Shown: in pieces, positions 39,325 through 48,965 of the stretch | How positions within the stretch are numbered: position 1 is the first letter of the stretch | How the letters are laid out: each line of letters starts with the position of its first letter | Assembly: GCA_940746715.1 (NCBI GenBank) | Contig: CALNWN010000002.1 | Coordinates: forward strand, 124,001 to 188,000 | From: an uncultured Paraburkholderia sp. | Lineage (GTDB): Bacteria; Pseudomonadota; Gammaproteobacteria; Burkholderiales; Burkholderiaceae | DNA: 64,000 nucleotides | Direction of reading: 5' to 3' | The notes under the pieces: model-generated | Database searches by the model: none | Told to the model about the DNA's origin: nothing | What the model saw: the letters and a program-made list of their open reading frames with translations, nothing else | Made by a program: the position numbers and the translations under genes

Positions 39325-41223
39325 ATGACCGATCACGCCTTCGCTTCCGCCCGTCGCCGCTTGCGCAGTGCACTCGTTGCCGCGTTGATGCTGTGCGTGT
39401 CCTGCGCGGCCACTTCCTTCGCCGCCGACGCGTCTCAGACGAGCGGCGGCACAACGGAAGGAATAAAGAGCAGTATCGCGCATGTTGCTGTGCATGTGGA
39501 ACCGCCCGCGCAGGCGTCGCCGGTGGTGCCGGTTCCCCCGTCTGAGCAGTACGCCGATCTGTATCGCGACGTGCAGCTCGCTCATCTGTTTCCGGATAGC
39601 AAGACCTTCGCCGACATGGTGCCGCTCGAACCGCCGTCGCAAATCGCGCTCGACTACGCAAGCGCGAAGCAGCAGCCGGGCTTTAATCTCGGCGACTTCG
39701 TGAAGCGCAATTTCACGTTGCCTGCGCGAGCGTCGAAGAGCTATGTGTCCGATCCGAACCAGGACGTAGTGAGCCATATCGACACGCTCTGGAGCGTGCT
39801 CAAGCGCGAGCCGGACTCGACTGCAAGCCCGTGGTCGTCGCTGCTGCCGCTGCCCGACGCCTACATCGTGCCAGGCGACCGCTTCGACGAAATCTATTAC
39901 TGGGACTCCTATTTCATCATGCTCGGCCTCGAGGCGAGCGGACGCCATGCCCTCGTGCTCGACGAACTGAAAAACTTCGCGACCCTGATCGATCGTTATG
40001 GCCATATTCCGAACGGCAACCGCACTTATTACCTGAGCCGCTCGCAGCCGCCGTTCTTTGCGCAGATGGTGCGGCTCGTGGCCGACAAGGACGGCGACGC
40101 CGTGTACGCCCAGTACCTGCCCGAACTGCAACGCGAATACGCGTACTGGATGGACGGCAGCGAGGGCCTGGCCGCGGGCCACGCGAATCGTCATGTCGTG
40201 CGTCTCGCGGACGGCTCGCTGTTCAACCATTACTGGGACGAGCGCGCGGCGCCGCGCGACGAGTCCTACCGCGAAGACGTCGTGACCTCGCAACAAACGC
40301 CTCAGCGCAACCCCGGAAACCTGTGGCGCAATCTCCGCGCGGGCGGCGAAACAGGCTGGGATTTCAGCTCGCGCTGGTTTGCCGACGGCAAGACGCTCGC
40401 CACGGTCGACGTCACGTCGCTCGCGCCCGTCGACCTGAACTGTCTGCTCGTCGATCTCGAACGCGCGCTTGCCAAGGCGTACCGCATGCGCGGCGACGTC
40501 ACGCATGCGGAGAACATGGCGCAGCGCGCCGCGACTCGCGCCGACACGATTCGGCGCGTGCTGTGGGATCCGCAATTGCAGGCATTCGGCGACTACGACT
40601 TCGTTCGTCGCACGCTCACGCACAAACTGACCGCCGCCACGGTTTATCCGCTTTATACGGGCGTCGCCAGCCGGCAGCAGGCGAAGGCCGTCGCGGCGAC
40701 CCTGCAGCGCGAGTTGCTGCGTCCGGGGGGTCTCGCCACCACACTGGTCGCGAGCGGCCAGCAATGGGGCGCGCCAAACGGCTGGGCGCCGCTGCAATAT
40801 CTCGCGGTCACCGGCTTGCGCCGTTATAGCGAACCCGCGCTCGCGCAAACCATCGCGACGCGCTGGATCAGAACCAACGTCTCCTACTATCAGCACACGG
40901 GCAAGCTCGTCGAAAAATACGATGTGAATGCCGCCTCACCGGGCGTGGCCGCGGGGGGCGGCGAATACCCGCTGCAAGACGGATTCGGCTGGACCAACGG
41001 CGTGTTACGCACGCTGCTCGCGCTTTATCCGCAGGCTGTCCACACCTCGCGGCCGAGCGACATTGCTGCAGGGCCCGCGGGCGTGTCGGCCGCGGCAGCG
41101 TCTGCCGCTGCGGCGCCGAAAAACACGCACCGGCTCCAGGGCCCACGCGTGGGGTCCGTAATCGCGGCGGTTACACAATCGCCGCGATTACGCTTCACGC
41201 CGTGCTTCGTTCAGAACCGGTAG
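39325..41223 (+). CDS. treA: Periplasmic trehalase, probably with altered C-terminus
   Basis: This GH37 enzyme hydrolyses trehalose to two glucoses. ATG 39325 gives a good signal peptide (ALVAALMLCVSCAATSFAADA); earlier in-frame ATGs exist at 39259 and 39280. Trehalase signature 1 is seen in PGDRFDEIYYWDSYF and signature 2 in QWGAPNGWAPLQY. QPPFFAQM and the glycine-rich GGGEYPLQDGFGWTNGV are also present, so the catalytic part is complete. The last 20 or so residues run through a perfect terminator stem and overlap the convergent gene by 13 bp. A TAA at 41159 in the next frame is the more natural end, so a late frameshift is likely. Confidence 0.85.
   Translation: MTDHAFASARRRLRSALVAALMLCVSCAATSFAADASQTSGGTTEGIKSSIAHVAVHVEPPAQASPVVPVPPSEQYADLYRDVQLAHLFPDSKTFADMVPLEPPSQIALDYASAKQQPGFNLGDFVKRNFTLPARASKSYVSDPNQDVVSHIDTLWSVLKREPDSTASPWSSLLPLPDAYIVPGDRFDEIYYWDSYFIMLGLEASGRHALVLDELKNFATLIDRYGHIPNGNRTYYLSRSQPPFFAQMVRLVADKDGDAVYAQYLPELQREYAYWMDGSEGLAAGHANRHVVRLADGSLFNHYWDERAAPRDESYREDVVTSQQTPQRNPGNLWRNLRAGGETGWDFSSRWFADGKTLATVDVTSLAPVDLNCLLVDLERALAKAYRMRGDVTHAENMAQRAATRADTIRRVLWDPQLQAFGDYDFVRRTLTHKLTAATVYPLYTGVASRQQAKAVAATLQRELLRPGGLATTLVASGQQWGAPNGWAPLQYLAVTGLRRYSEPALAQTIATRWIRTNVSYYQHTGKLVEKYDVNAASPGVAAGGGEYPLQDGFGWTNGVLRTLLALYPQAVHTSRPSDIAAGPAGVSAAAASAAAAPKNTHRLQGPRVGSVIAAVTQSPRLRFTPCFVQNR
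41159..41190 (+). terminator. Stem-loop terminator after trehalase
   Basis: A perfect 11-bp inverted repeat, TAATCGCGGCG (41159-41169) with CGCCGCGATTA (41180-41190), has a 10-base loop. It works in either direction between two convergent genes. The trehalase reading frame passes through it, which is abnormal. Confidence 0.7.
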
Positions 41224-41630
41224 TTGATCGATATGTCCGCGACGCCGTTCGCCTTGCGGTGCGTGATCGGACTATTCCCCGCGCTGCCGACGAGCTGCTG
41301 GAACGCGCCGTCCGCCGTGGCGAACCAGTGCTTGTCGAACAGCCACACGGCGCTGATGCCGAAGCCCACCGATTTGAAGCCGGCGCTCGCGTGATATTGC
41401 GGATACTGCGAATGCGTGGCCTGATTCTGGTTCACGCCGAACCAGCTGTTCATATAAGTGGAGTCGGCCAGCGTCACACTGGGGCCGGCGAACCAGAAGA
41501 ATTTCTTCGAGCTGCCCGGCATCGGCATATAGGCACCGAAATCGCCGATCCATCCATTGGAGCCGCCAAAATAGCGACGCACGTCCGCGCGCAATACCAG
41601 CGGAAAGTCTTTCGATACGATTGTCGATAT
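41211..41630 (-). pseudogene. MipA/OmpV outer membrane protein, C-terminal remnant
   Basis: About 139 residues match the last half of a MipA/OmpV beta-barrel: LRADVRRYFGG, FWFAGPSVTLADSTYMNSWFGV, AGFKSVGFGISAVWLF, and a C-terminal SINYRF ending in the aromatic residue expected of outer-membrane barrels. A stop codon in the same frame lies at 41631-41633 and no family-like sequence precedes it. The signal peptide and the first strands, perhaps 130 residues, are therefore gone. Confidence 0.65.
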
Positions 41631-41810
41631 TCATGATGTCTGTCCTGATTGCGACCACAGGGTGTGCAATACCGCTCGCCTTGCGCCTATCCGCTTGGGT
41701 TTCGCGGGGAGCGAACGGCCCCGCAAGTTAGTCGCGCGAGGGCCGCGTTAATGACAGCATGCGCGCGTTTCCCGCTTTGCGCAGGGCAGCGCATGCCGCT
41801 GGCGACGCAC

Positions 41811-42338
41811 TCACAGCGGAAAGCGCGTGGTCGAGAGGATCTCCTTGAGCACCATGAACGAGCGGATTTGCCGTACACCCGGCAAATACAGCAATTGTTC
41901 GGCGTGCAGGCGATTGAAGCTGTCGCTGTCGCGCGTGCGGATCGTCATAAAGTAATCGAATTCGCCCGTCACGACGTGGCACTCCATGCAGCCCGGCACT
42001 TTCTGCGCCGCTTTCTCGAAGTCGGCAAACGACTCGGGCGTGGACCGATCGAGCACCACGCCGATGATCACCAGCATGCCCGCCCCCGCCGACTTCGGGT
42101 CGATCAACGCGACCACGCCGCGAATCAGGCCCGACTCCTTCAGACGCTCGACGCGCCGCAGGCAGGCCGGCGCGCTCAGCTTCACCTTGGCCGCCAGCGC
42201 GACGTTCGAAATCGACGCGTCTGTTTGCAGTTGGCGCAGGATCGCCCGGTCGATGCGGTCCAGCGATTGAAGCGACTCCCCTGCGGGCGTTGAGCCGGCC
42301 TGTCGTGCTGGCGGGCGGCGAACTTTTATTTTGTCCAT
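41811..42338 (-). CDS. acdR: Lrp/AsnC-type regulator of ACC deaminase
   Basis: The product is a 175-residue regulator of the leucine-responsive family. The helix-turn-helix is in [41 protein letters not shown] and the RAM ligand domain follows ([21 protein letters not shown]). ATG 42338 is preferred; a TTG in frame at 42350 could add four residues. It is divergent from acdS, the arrangement known for AcdR, which activates acdS when ACC is present. It is intact, while acdS is broken. Confidence 0.85.
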   Translation of the reverse strand: MDKIKVRRPPARQAGSTPAGESLQSLDRIDRAILRQLQTDASISNVALAAKVKLSAPACLRRVERLKESGLIRGVVALIDPKSAGAGMLVIIGVVLDRSTPESFADFEKAAQKVPGCMECHVVTGEFDYFMTIRTRDSDSFNRLHAEQLLYLPGVRQIRSFMVLKEILSTTRFPL

Positions 42339-42498
42339 AGGCTTTTTCAAGAAATAAAGTTGAGCTTTGCTCTCTCGCTGTTATTGAAATTACGCCGACA
42401 GCATTTTCTTCGCAAGCTCATTTTCCGCGGTTTTTCCTACCATGTGTTGAACGCGACGGCCCGCTGCCCGCGCCGATACTATCGACCCCGGAGATGCC

Positions 42499-43513
42499 AT
42501 GAACCTGCAACGCTTTCCCCGCTACCCGCTCACTTTCGGCCCCACGCCGATCCAGCCGCTCAAGCGCCTCAGCGATCATCTGGGGGCAAAGTGCACCTGT
42601 ATGCAAAGCGCGAGGATTACAACAGCGGCTTCGCGTTCGGCGGCAACAAGACGCGCAAGCTGGAGTACCTGATTCCTGAAGCGCTCGCGCAAGGCTGCGA
42701 CACGCTGGTTTCCATTGGCGGGATTCAGTCGAATCAAACGCGCCAGGTCGCGGCGGTCGCCGCGCCTCTCGGCATGAAGTGCGTGCTCGTGCAGGAAAAC
42801 TGGGTCAACTATTCGGACGCGGTATACGACCGCGTCGGCAACATTCAGATGTCGCGCATACTCGGCGCCGACGTGCGCCTCGTGCCGGACGGTTTCGACA
42901 TCGGCTTTCGCAAGAGCTGGGAAGACGCGCTGGAAAGCGTGCGCGCCGCCGGCGGCAAGCCGTATGCGATTCCGGCCGGCTGCTCGGACCATCCGCTCGG
43001 CGGTCTCGGCTTCGTCGGCTTTGCGGAAGAAGTCCGCCAGCAGGAAGCCGAACTCGGCTTCAAGTTCGACTACATCGTGGTGTGCTCGGTGACGGGCAAC
43101 ACGCAGGCCGGCATGGTGGTGGGCTTTGCCGCCGACGGCCGCGCGGATCGCGTCATCGGTATCGACGCGTCGGCGAAACCCGCGCAGACGCGCGAGCAGA
43201 TCACGCGAATCGCCCGTCGGACCGCGGAGAAAGTCGGCCTCGGGCGCGACATCACCGCGCAGGACGTGGTGCTCGACGAGCGCTTCGGCGGCCCCGAATA
43301 TGGTCTGCCGAATGACGGCACGCTGGAGGCGATCCGCTTGTGCGCGCGTCTGGAAGGCGTGCTGACCGATCCGGTCTACGAGGGCAAGCGATGCACGGCA
43401 TGATCGACATGGTGCGCAACGGTGAGTTTCCCGAAGGCTCGCGCGTGCTGTATGCGCATCTCGGCGGCGTGCCCGCGCTGAATGGCTACAGCTTTATTTT
43501 CCGCGACGGCTAG
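42499..43513 (+). pseudogene. acdS: 1-aminocyclopropane-1-carboxylate deaminase, two frameshifts
   Basis: This PLP enzyme cleaves the ethylene precursor ACC to 2-oxobutyrate and ammonia and is typical of plant-associated Burkholderia. GGAG sits six bases before the ATG. One base is missing at about 42583 in a G run (HLGGKVHLY). The frame is lost again at about 43391 in VYEGKSMHGM. After repair the protein has 338 residues with the PLP lysine at 51 (GGNKTRK) and both specificity residues of true deaminases, Glu295 (VYEGK) and Leu322 (AHLGGVP). So the decay looks recent. Unusual replacements [10 protein letters not shown] and PNDGTLE occur where C, L and E are usual. Confidence 0.88.
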
Positions 43514-43576
43514 CGGCAGCTTGGCGTGCGACGGTCCAAGGTTGAATGCGACCTGCGGGCCGTTGCGTGTTCGCGC

Positions 43577-44306
43577 TCATGCGGTGAGGCGCTTTTTCAG
43601 ATGCTTGCGCAGGAAGTCGACGAAAGCGCGAATTGTCAGCGAGCTCTGCCGATGCTGCGGATAGACCGCATAGACGCCGGTGGGGCTCGGCAGAAATTCG
43701 TCGAGCACGGTGACGAGCCGGCCGCTTCGCAATGCGTCGGCGACGATAAAATCAGGAAGACGAACTATTCCGAGGCCGGCTACGGCCGCATCGCGAATCA
43801 GATCGCCATTGTTGGCGCGCAGCGGCCCGTGCACTTCGAAGCTTTTCACCGCGCCGTCCACCGCGAATTCCCACGTCACCACGCCGCCGTGTCCATAAAG
43901 CAAGCATGAGTGACGCGCCAGGTCGGCGGGCACGGCCGGCCTGCCGCGGCGGCGCAGATAAGCCGGACTGCAACACGCCGAGCGGCGAGAGATGCAGCAT
44001 GCCGAACGACATCGGCGCACTCACCTTGAGGAGGCCGCGTGGCCCCGCGCGCCGCAGCGACATAGCCTGCTCGGCGTCCTCGACTTCGCCCAGAATGCGT
44101 TTGGCCCGTTCGTAGAACTCCTGGCCAAGCTCCGTCACGGCAAGCTTGCGGGCGTTACGCACGAGAAGCGGCACGCCGAGCGCTTCTTCCAGCGCCATCA
44201 CCCGGCGGCTGACGAACTGCTTGGACAGCGCAAGGCGCTTCGCCGCGGCGGTGAAGTTATGGGCGTCGACGGTCGCGACGAAAATGCGCATGTCGTCCAG
44301 TTGCAT
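43577..44306 (-). pseudogene. LysR-family regulator with internal deletion
   Basis: The N-terminal winged helix reads well (MRIFVATVDAHNFTAAAKRLALSKQFVSRRVMALEEALG). The effector domain starts with RGLLKVSAPMSFGMLHLSPL. At about 43970-43985 it jumps, in a new frame, to CSPAYLRRRGRPAVPADLARH, losing an estimated 45 residues. The C-terminal half then continues normally to the stop at 43577. It is divergent from the pirin gene, a common arrangement in which LysR controls pirin. Confidence 0.75.
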
Positions 44307-44484
44307 GGCGATTGTCCACTTGGATGAGATGGTCTTTCCATTTATACGTCAATTATACCCGCTCAGGTTGACCTACACTTCTGGTCATAGATCGCGGACA
44401 ACCAATCAGTCCCGATCGCCCGCAACGAAAGTTGTATGAACGACGAGTCGGACGCTGGCGCGTTCCACTCGACAGGAGAAAAAG

Positions 44485-45211
44485 ATGCTTGAAATCAGAC
44501 ACGCCAATCAACGCGGCCGCGCAGAGCACGGCTGGCTTAGCTCGCGTCACACCTTTTCGTTCGCGCATTACCACGATCCGAAGCAGAACGGCTTCTCCGA
44601 TCTGCTCGCGATCAACGACGACCGCGTCGCGCCGGCCCAAGGCTTCGGCAAGCACCCGCACCGCGACATGGAGATCTTCTCGTATGTGCTGGAGGGCGCT
44701 CTCGAGCACAAGGACACGATGGGCACGGGCTCGGTGATCGTGCCGGGCGACATCCAGTTGATGAGCGCGGGAACCGGCGTTGCCCACAGCGAATACAACC
44801 ATTCGAAGAGTGAGCCCGTGCACTTCCTGCAGATCTGGATTGCGCCGGCGCAAATGGGTACCGTGCCGCGCTATCAGCAGCAGCATTTCAGCGCGGAGGA
44901 CAAGCGCGGCGTGCTGCGCCTCGTTCTGTCGCCGGACAGAGCCAACGGTTCGCTGACGCTGCAACAGGACGCACGCGTTTTATGCCGGCCTGTTCGACGG
45001 CGATGAAACGGCGCGGCTCGAACTCGCAAGCGACCGCTATGCGTATGTGCACGTCGCGCGCGGCAGCGTGACGGTGAACGGCGTGCAGCTCGGCGAAGGC
45101 GACGGCGCACGCGTGCGCAGCGAAGAAGCGCTGACCTTCACGCAAGGCCATGATGCCGAAGTGCTAGTGTTCGACTTGCGCAACAACGAAGTGTCGGAGC
45201 TGTGGGCGTAA
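44485..45211 (+). pseudogene. Pirin family protein, frameshifted
   Basis: This bicupin protein may act as a quercetin 2,3-dioxygenase. The N-terminal cupin has HTFSFAHYHDP, GFGKHPHRDMEIFSYVLEG with the metal-binding histidines, and SAGTGVAHSEYN. The frame shifts at about 44980, after LQQDAR, where a single extra base breaks FYAGLFDG. The second cupin continues to TAA at 45211. Restored length is near 241 residues. AGGAG precedes the start. Confidence 0.8.
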
Positions 45212-45247
45212 GCGATTGGGCTCGTCAAACACGCTCGTGCTATTGAG

Positions 45248-45278
45248 AGCCGCCCGGTTCACGCCGGGCGGCTTTTTC
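45248..45278 (+). terminator. Intrinsic terminator of pirin
   Basis: The stem AGCCGCCCGG pairs with CCGGGCGGCT and is followed by TTTTT, 37 bp after the pirin stop codon. This is a textbook rho-independent terminator. Confidence 0.9.
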
Positions 45279-45330
45279 GCGCAGGGCTTTCCGGTTGCAG
45301 CAGCCGCGACATCGGCGTGATGAAAACAGA

Positions 45331-45354
45331 AACGGCGGCCCGTGGGCCGCCGTT
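45331..45354 (-). terminator. Terminator of the ahpC-ahpF operon
   Basis: A perfect 11-bp stem, AACGGCGGCCC with GGGCCGCCGTT, has a two-base loop and is followed on the minus strand by TTCTGTTTT. It lies 26 bp beyond the premature ahpF stop, closer to the remnant than expected if the gene were complete, so it is probably the original end of ahpF. Confidence 0.8.
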
Positions 45355-45379
45355 ATTCGCTACTCGTGAAGTCTGATCG

Positions 45380-45883
45380 TCAAACTGCCGCTTCGACTTC
45401 GCCCTGGAACAGCGCGCCGTCAATCGCCACGTGCCGGATGCGCGGGTTGAGCAACGCCATCACGTTCAGCGCCTGCACCACTTCCGGGCAGTTCTGGCAC
45501 GAGAGCGAGAAATACGTTTCGAATTGATAGTCGCCGTCGAGACTGCGGATCTGTTCGATCACGGCGTCGTCGAGTTTGACCGGATGGCCGCCGACCTGCA
45601 GCAATGCAAGCACGAGCGACGTGAATTCATGCCCCATCGGAATGCCCGCGAAGCGGATGCCGATGTCCTTGCCCGGCTCGCCGATCGAAAACGACGGCTT
45701 GCGCTCGCTGTCGTCGCGACGCTCCACGACGCTCACGCGCTCCGACAACGTCGCGATATCGTTCAGCAATGCCAGCAGCTCTTGCGATTTTGCGCTGTCG
45801 TCGAGCGACGCGACGATCTCGATAGGCCTGCTAACCTTTTCGAGGTACGTTTTCAACTGAGTCTTGAGATTGGCATCAAGCAT
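45380..45883 (-). pseudogene. ahpF: Alkyl hydroperoxide reductase subunit F, N-terminal domain only
   Basis: The 167 residues correspond to the N-terminal double-thioredoxin domain of AhpF. They include [14 protein letters not shown] with the redox-active CxxC that passes electrons to AhpC. Normal AhpF has about 530 residues. The family sequence stops at QGEVEA and the frame ends a few codons later, 26 bp before the operon terminator. About 360 residues with the FAD and NADH domains and the second CxxC are gone, most simply by an internal deletion. Electron supply to AhpC must come from elsewhere. Confidence 0.85.
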
Positions 45884-46074
45884 GGCTATTCGATTCCGTG
45901 ACGATGGGGTGTTGGGTTCCCTGCTCCGCGCGCATCCGATAGAACGCGTGCGGCCCGGGGACGCGCGAACCGCTGCATGAAGCGGTCCGCACGGCGATGC
46001 GCCGCGAGGGGCGCGACTGGCCTGGAGAGTTGAAGCTGACTAAAGCTGATTTAAACCCGTGAGCCTGCGAGACC

Positions 46075-46638
46075 TTAGATCTTGCCGATCAGGTCCAGCG
46101 ACGGCGTCAGCGTTTCTGCGCCCGGCGTCCACTTGGCGGGGCACACTTCACCCGGGTGAGCGGCGATGTATTGCGCTGCCTGCACCTTGCGCAGTAGTTC
46201 GCCGGCGTCGCGGCCAATGCCGTTGTCGTGGATTTCGCATAGCTTGATCTCGCCTTCCGGGTTGATCACGAACGTGCCGCGCAGCGCGAGACCTTCTTCT
46301 TCGATCAGCACGTCGAAATTGCGCGAGATGGCGAGCGTCGGGTCGGCCAGCATCGGGTACTTGATCTTCTGGATCGTGTCCGACGTGTCGTGCCAGGCCT
46401 TGTGCGTGAAGTGCGTATCGGTCGACACGCTGTAGATTTCAACGCCGAGCTTCTGGAAATCGGCGTAGCGATCGGCCAGGTCACCCAGTTCGGTCGGGCA
46501 AACAAACGTGAAGTCGGCCGGATAGAAAACGAAAACCGACCACTTGCCCTTCAGGCTTTCTTCAGTGACGGTCACGAAATCGCCGTTGTGATAAGCCTGT
46601 GCCTTGAACGGTTTGACTTGACTGTTGATGATCGGCAT
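46075..46638 (-). CDS. ahpC: Alkyl hydroperoxide reductase C (2-Cys peroxiredoxin)
   Basis: AhpC reduces hydrogen peroxide and organic peroxides. It has 187 residues, which is normal, with the peroxidatic Cys in [16 protein letters not shown] and the resolving Cys in [13 protein letters not shown]. The GGLG-like segment (DNGIGRD) and the C-terminal tail point to a typical peroxide-sensitive type. It is the first gene of ahpC-ahpF, with an OxyR-type palindrome about 90 bp upstream. It is intact. Confidence 0.95.
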   Translation of the reverse strand: MPIINSQVKPFKAQAYHNGDFVTVTEESLKGKWSVFVFYPADFTFVCPTELGDLADRYADFQKLGVEIYSVSTDTHFTHKAWHDTSDTIQKIKYPMLADPTLAISRNFDVLIEEEGLALRGTFVINPEGEIKLCEIHDNGIGRDAGELLRKVQAAQYIAAHPGEVCPAKWTPGAETLTPSLDLIGKI

Positions 46639-46726
46639 TTGCTGAGCCCTCTTTCTGAGTGGTTGGAAGGTGGACTCAGTATCTCAGATCGCGCTTAATA
46701 GTAAAGTGGATTGTTTTAATTCCATT

Positions 46727-46743
46727 GATAGATTACATCTATC
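46727..46743 (-). promoter_or_regulatory. OxyR-type operator upstream of ahpC
   Basis: GATAG-ATTACAT-CTATC is a perfect 5-7-5 palindrome containing ATAG-N7-CTAT, the half-site pattern of OxyR, and is centred about 97 bp before the ahpC start. A second, adjoining half-site toward ahpC is only weakly matched (TAAT and GTGG in place of CTAT and ATAG). The site is inferred; OxyR itself is not in the window. Confidence 0.6.
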
Positions 46744-46760
46744 CACTTCCGGACCTGCGC

Positions 46761-48746
46761 CTATCGCGTTTCGTCGGCCTTCAGAAGCCGCCACAGCGTG
46801 GTCCGGCCAATGCCGAGCGCCCGGCTTGCCGCCGCGCGGTTGCCGCCGCACTGCTCGAGCGCCTTGACGACGTCGTCGCGACTCGGCGCGAGACGGGGCG
46901 CGGCCAGCGGGGCAGCCGCGGCAGCCGTCCACGGCGCGCGGCGCCCCGTCTCCCCGCTTCATCCGCTCGAATTCGGGAAACAGCGCCAGCAGATCCGGGC
47001 CGATGTCGCCGTCCGATTCGCCTGCCGTCGCGCCCAGATAAATGGCCGCGCGCGCCAGCAGATTTTCGAGTTCGCGCACATTGCCGGGGCCACGCATAGC
47101 GCTCGAACAAAGGCGCCAGAAACTTCAGCACCCGCCCGATCGCCGCCTCGGACAATCCATATTGGATCGCGCTGCGGTTTAACAAGTGCCGGGCCAGCGG
47201 AAGCACGTCGGCGCGCCGCTCGCGCAGCGGCGGCAATTCTATCTGAAGGAGATTCAGACGAAAATACAGGTCCGCGCGAAACGCGCCCTCGCCGACGAAC
47301 GCCGACAGGTCGCGATGCGTGGTGGCGATCACGCGCATGTCGACGGGCGTGGCCCGGCCCGAACCCAGCTTCATGACCTCCCGCTCCTGCAGCACGCGCA
47401 GCAGCCGGCTTTGCAGCGCGGCCGGCATCTCGCCGATTTCGTCGAGAAAGATGGTCCCCGTGTGGGCGATCTCGAAGAGTCCCGGCTTGCCGCCGCGCCG
47501 CGCGCCGGTGAACGCGCCTTCTTCATGGCCGAACAGCTCGCTTTCGATCAACCCTTCCGGCAGCGCCGCGCAATTGAAGGCGACGAACGGATTGCCGCGC
47601 CGCCGGCTCGCGTTGTGGATGCCCTGCGCGACCAGTTCCTTGCCGGTGCCGCTCTCGCCGCTCAAGGAGGACAGTCGCGTCGTGCGCCGCGCCCGCGCGC
47701 GCGCCGCCGCACGCGTTCGAGCGCCGCCGATCCGCCGACCAGATCTTCCAGCCGATGCCGGGCGACCAGATGCTTCGGCCGCTGGCTCGTGCGCAGCGAC
47801 CGGTCGATCCGCTGCGCGACGAGCGCGTCCTGCACCGTCACGACAGAGCCGGAGCGCGCCCCGTGTTCGACAATCGGCACGCAAGACGATGAGCGAGCGT
47901 TGGCCGACCTGCTCGATGCGCTCGTCGACGGCGCCGCCGCGTTCCAGCGCGTCGCGCAGCCACGGGCCGACCCGTCGCGCGAGCTGGCCCGGCATGTCGC
48001 GCCCCCCTTCGAGGCCGAGCAGGTCGAGCATCGCGGGATTGACGGCTTCGAGCTGGCCGGCGTCGTCGAAAGCGGCCACGCCGTCGCGCAAATGCGCGAC
48101 GATGGTGTTCAGACGCACCCGCTTCGACTCCTTCTGCCGGCTCACGCGCGCGAGTTCGACCGAACGCTCGAAGGCTTCCTCCACCGCGCCGAGCGAGTAC
48201 AGGAACACGCTCGCGAGCCCGGCCTGCTGCGCGAGGTCGCAGGCCATGCCCGGCCCGATGATGACCCGGCAGCCCTCGGCGGCGAGGTTGTTGACGGCAA
48301 GTCTTTACCTCGTCGACGGAGCGGTATGCGCGCTGCGTGAGACGCACGGCGAGCCAGCCGCCCAGATCGGCGAGTTCGTGCGAGATCGTTTCGTGCAGCA
48401 CGAGGCCGATGGGCGCGCCGGGCCATGTGGCGGTGGCGTGGGTGATCGCGCTCAGCACGTCGAAGCCGTTCACCTTGACCATGACGACCGGCACGCTCAG
48501 GTTGTCGCGCAAATAGGCTCCGTTCGAGCCGGCTGCGAGCACGACGTCGACGGAACCTGCATCCACATAGCCTTGCAGCGTGGTCACCGCCGCGCCGTAG
48601 CCTTCGCGGACCGGGAAAAATCTCGCGCGGTCGGCGTAGCGCGGCGCAATCGTCTCGCAAAGCGACTGCAACCGGCTGATACTGACGAGCGCGATGCCCG
48701 GCCGGCCCGGGTCTGCACTGACGAACGGCGGCGTGAAAGTGGACAT
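46761..48746 (-). pseudogene. PrpR-like sigma54 activator, at least five frameshifts
   Basis: This is an enhancer-binding regulator with a PrpR_N sensor domain (IALVSISRLQSLCETIAPRY, VNGFDVLSAI), a PAS-like segment ([27 protein letters not shown]), a AAA+ domain and a Fis helix. The AAA+ domain has [28 protein letters not shown] and IFLDEIGEM. The Fis helix reads [27 protein letters not shown]. Frames change at about 48300, 47880, 47700, 47095 and 46960. All modules remain, and restored length is about 660 residues. It is divergent from the PEP-mutase-family lyase that it probably controlled. I do not call it prpR because its target is not prpB-like. Confidence 0.78.
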
Positions 48747-48782
48747 GCAGACGCTCCGGGGGCTGACAACGAAGACCAAGGG

Positions 48783-48836
48783 TGGAACGTTCCATGAAAC
48801 GTTTTGTGGAACGGAATAGCATTGTGCCATGAAACG
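48783..48836. promoter_or_regulatory. Repeated upstream activator sites
   Basis: The perfect palindrome TGGAACGTTCCA lies at 48783-48794. CCATGAAACG occurs twice in direct orientation at 48792-48801 and 48827-48836, 35 bp apart, with GTGGAACG between them. They lie 70-120 bp before a sigma54 promoter, where an enhancer-binding protein should sit. The divergent PrpR-like regulator is the obvious candidate binder (inference). Confidence 0.55.
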
Positions 48837-48901
48837 GCGCAGTGTCCGGTCTAGCCGCAAATGACTGATCTGCAAAGGAAAACCTTTAGCCGCACCCAAA
48901 A

Positions 48902-48917
48902 TGGCATAGTTTCTGCG
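48902..48917 (+). promoter_or_regulatory. Sigma54 (-24/-12) promoter
   Basis: TGGCATAGTTTCTGCG matches TGGCAC-N5-TTGCW, with the invariant GG (48903-48904) and GC (48915-48916) exactly ten bases apart. It ends 49 bp before the lyase start codon. A sigma54-dependent activator gene is divergent from it, which supports the reading. Confidence 0.7.
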
Positions 48918-48965
48918 CTTAAGAGCGTCGTCAGCCACTCTCAATCTTTCCGGAGACACACCGTC

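Noticed and set aside
39313..40896. 527-codon minus-strand frame opposite trehalase
   Set aside because: Shadow of an enzyme with both GH37 signatures on the other strand.
43310..43320. Asp in PNDGTLE of AcdS taken as loss of the specificity residue Glu295
   Set aside because: Counting from the C-terminus places Glu295 in VYEGK, which is preserved; the Asp is near residue 273 and not a diagnostic site.
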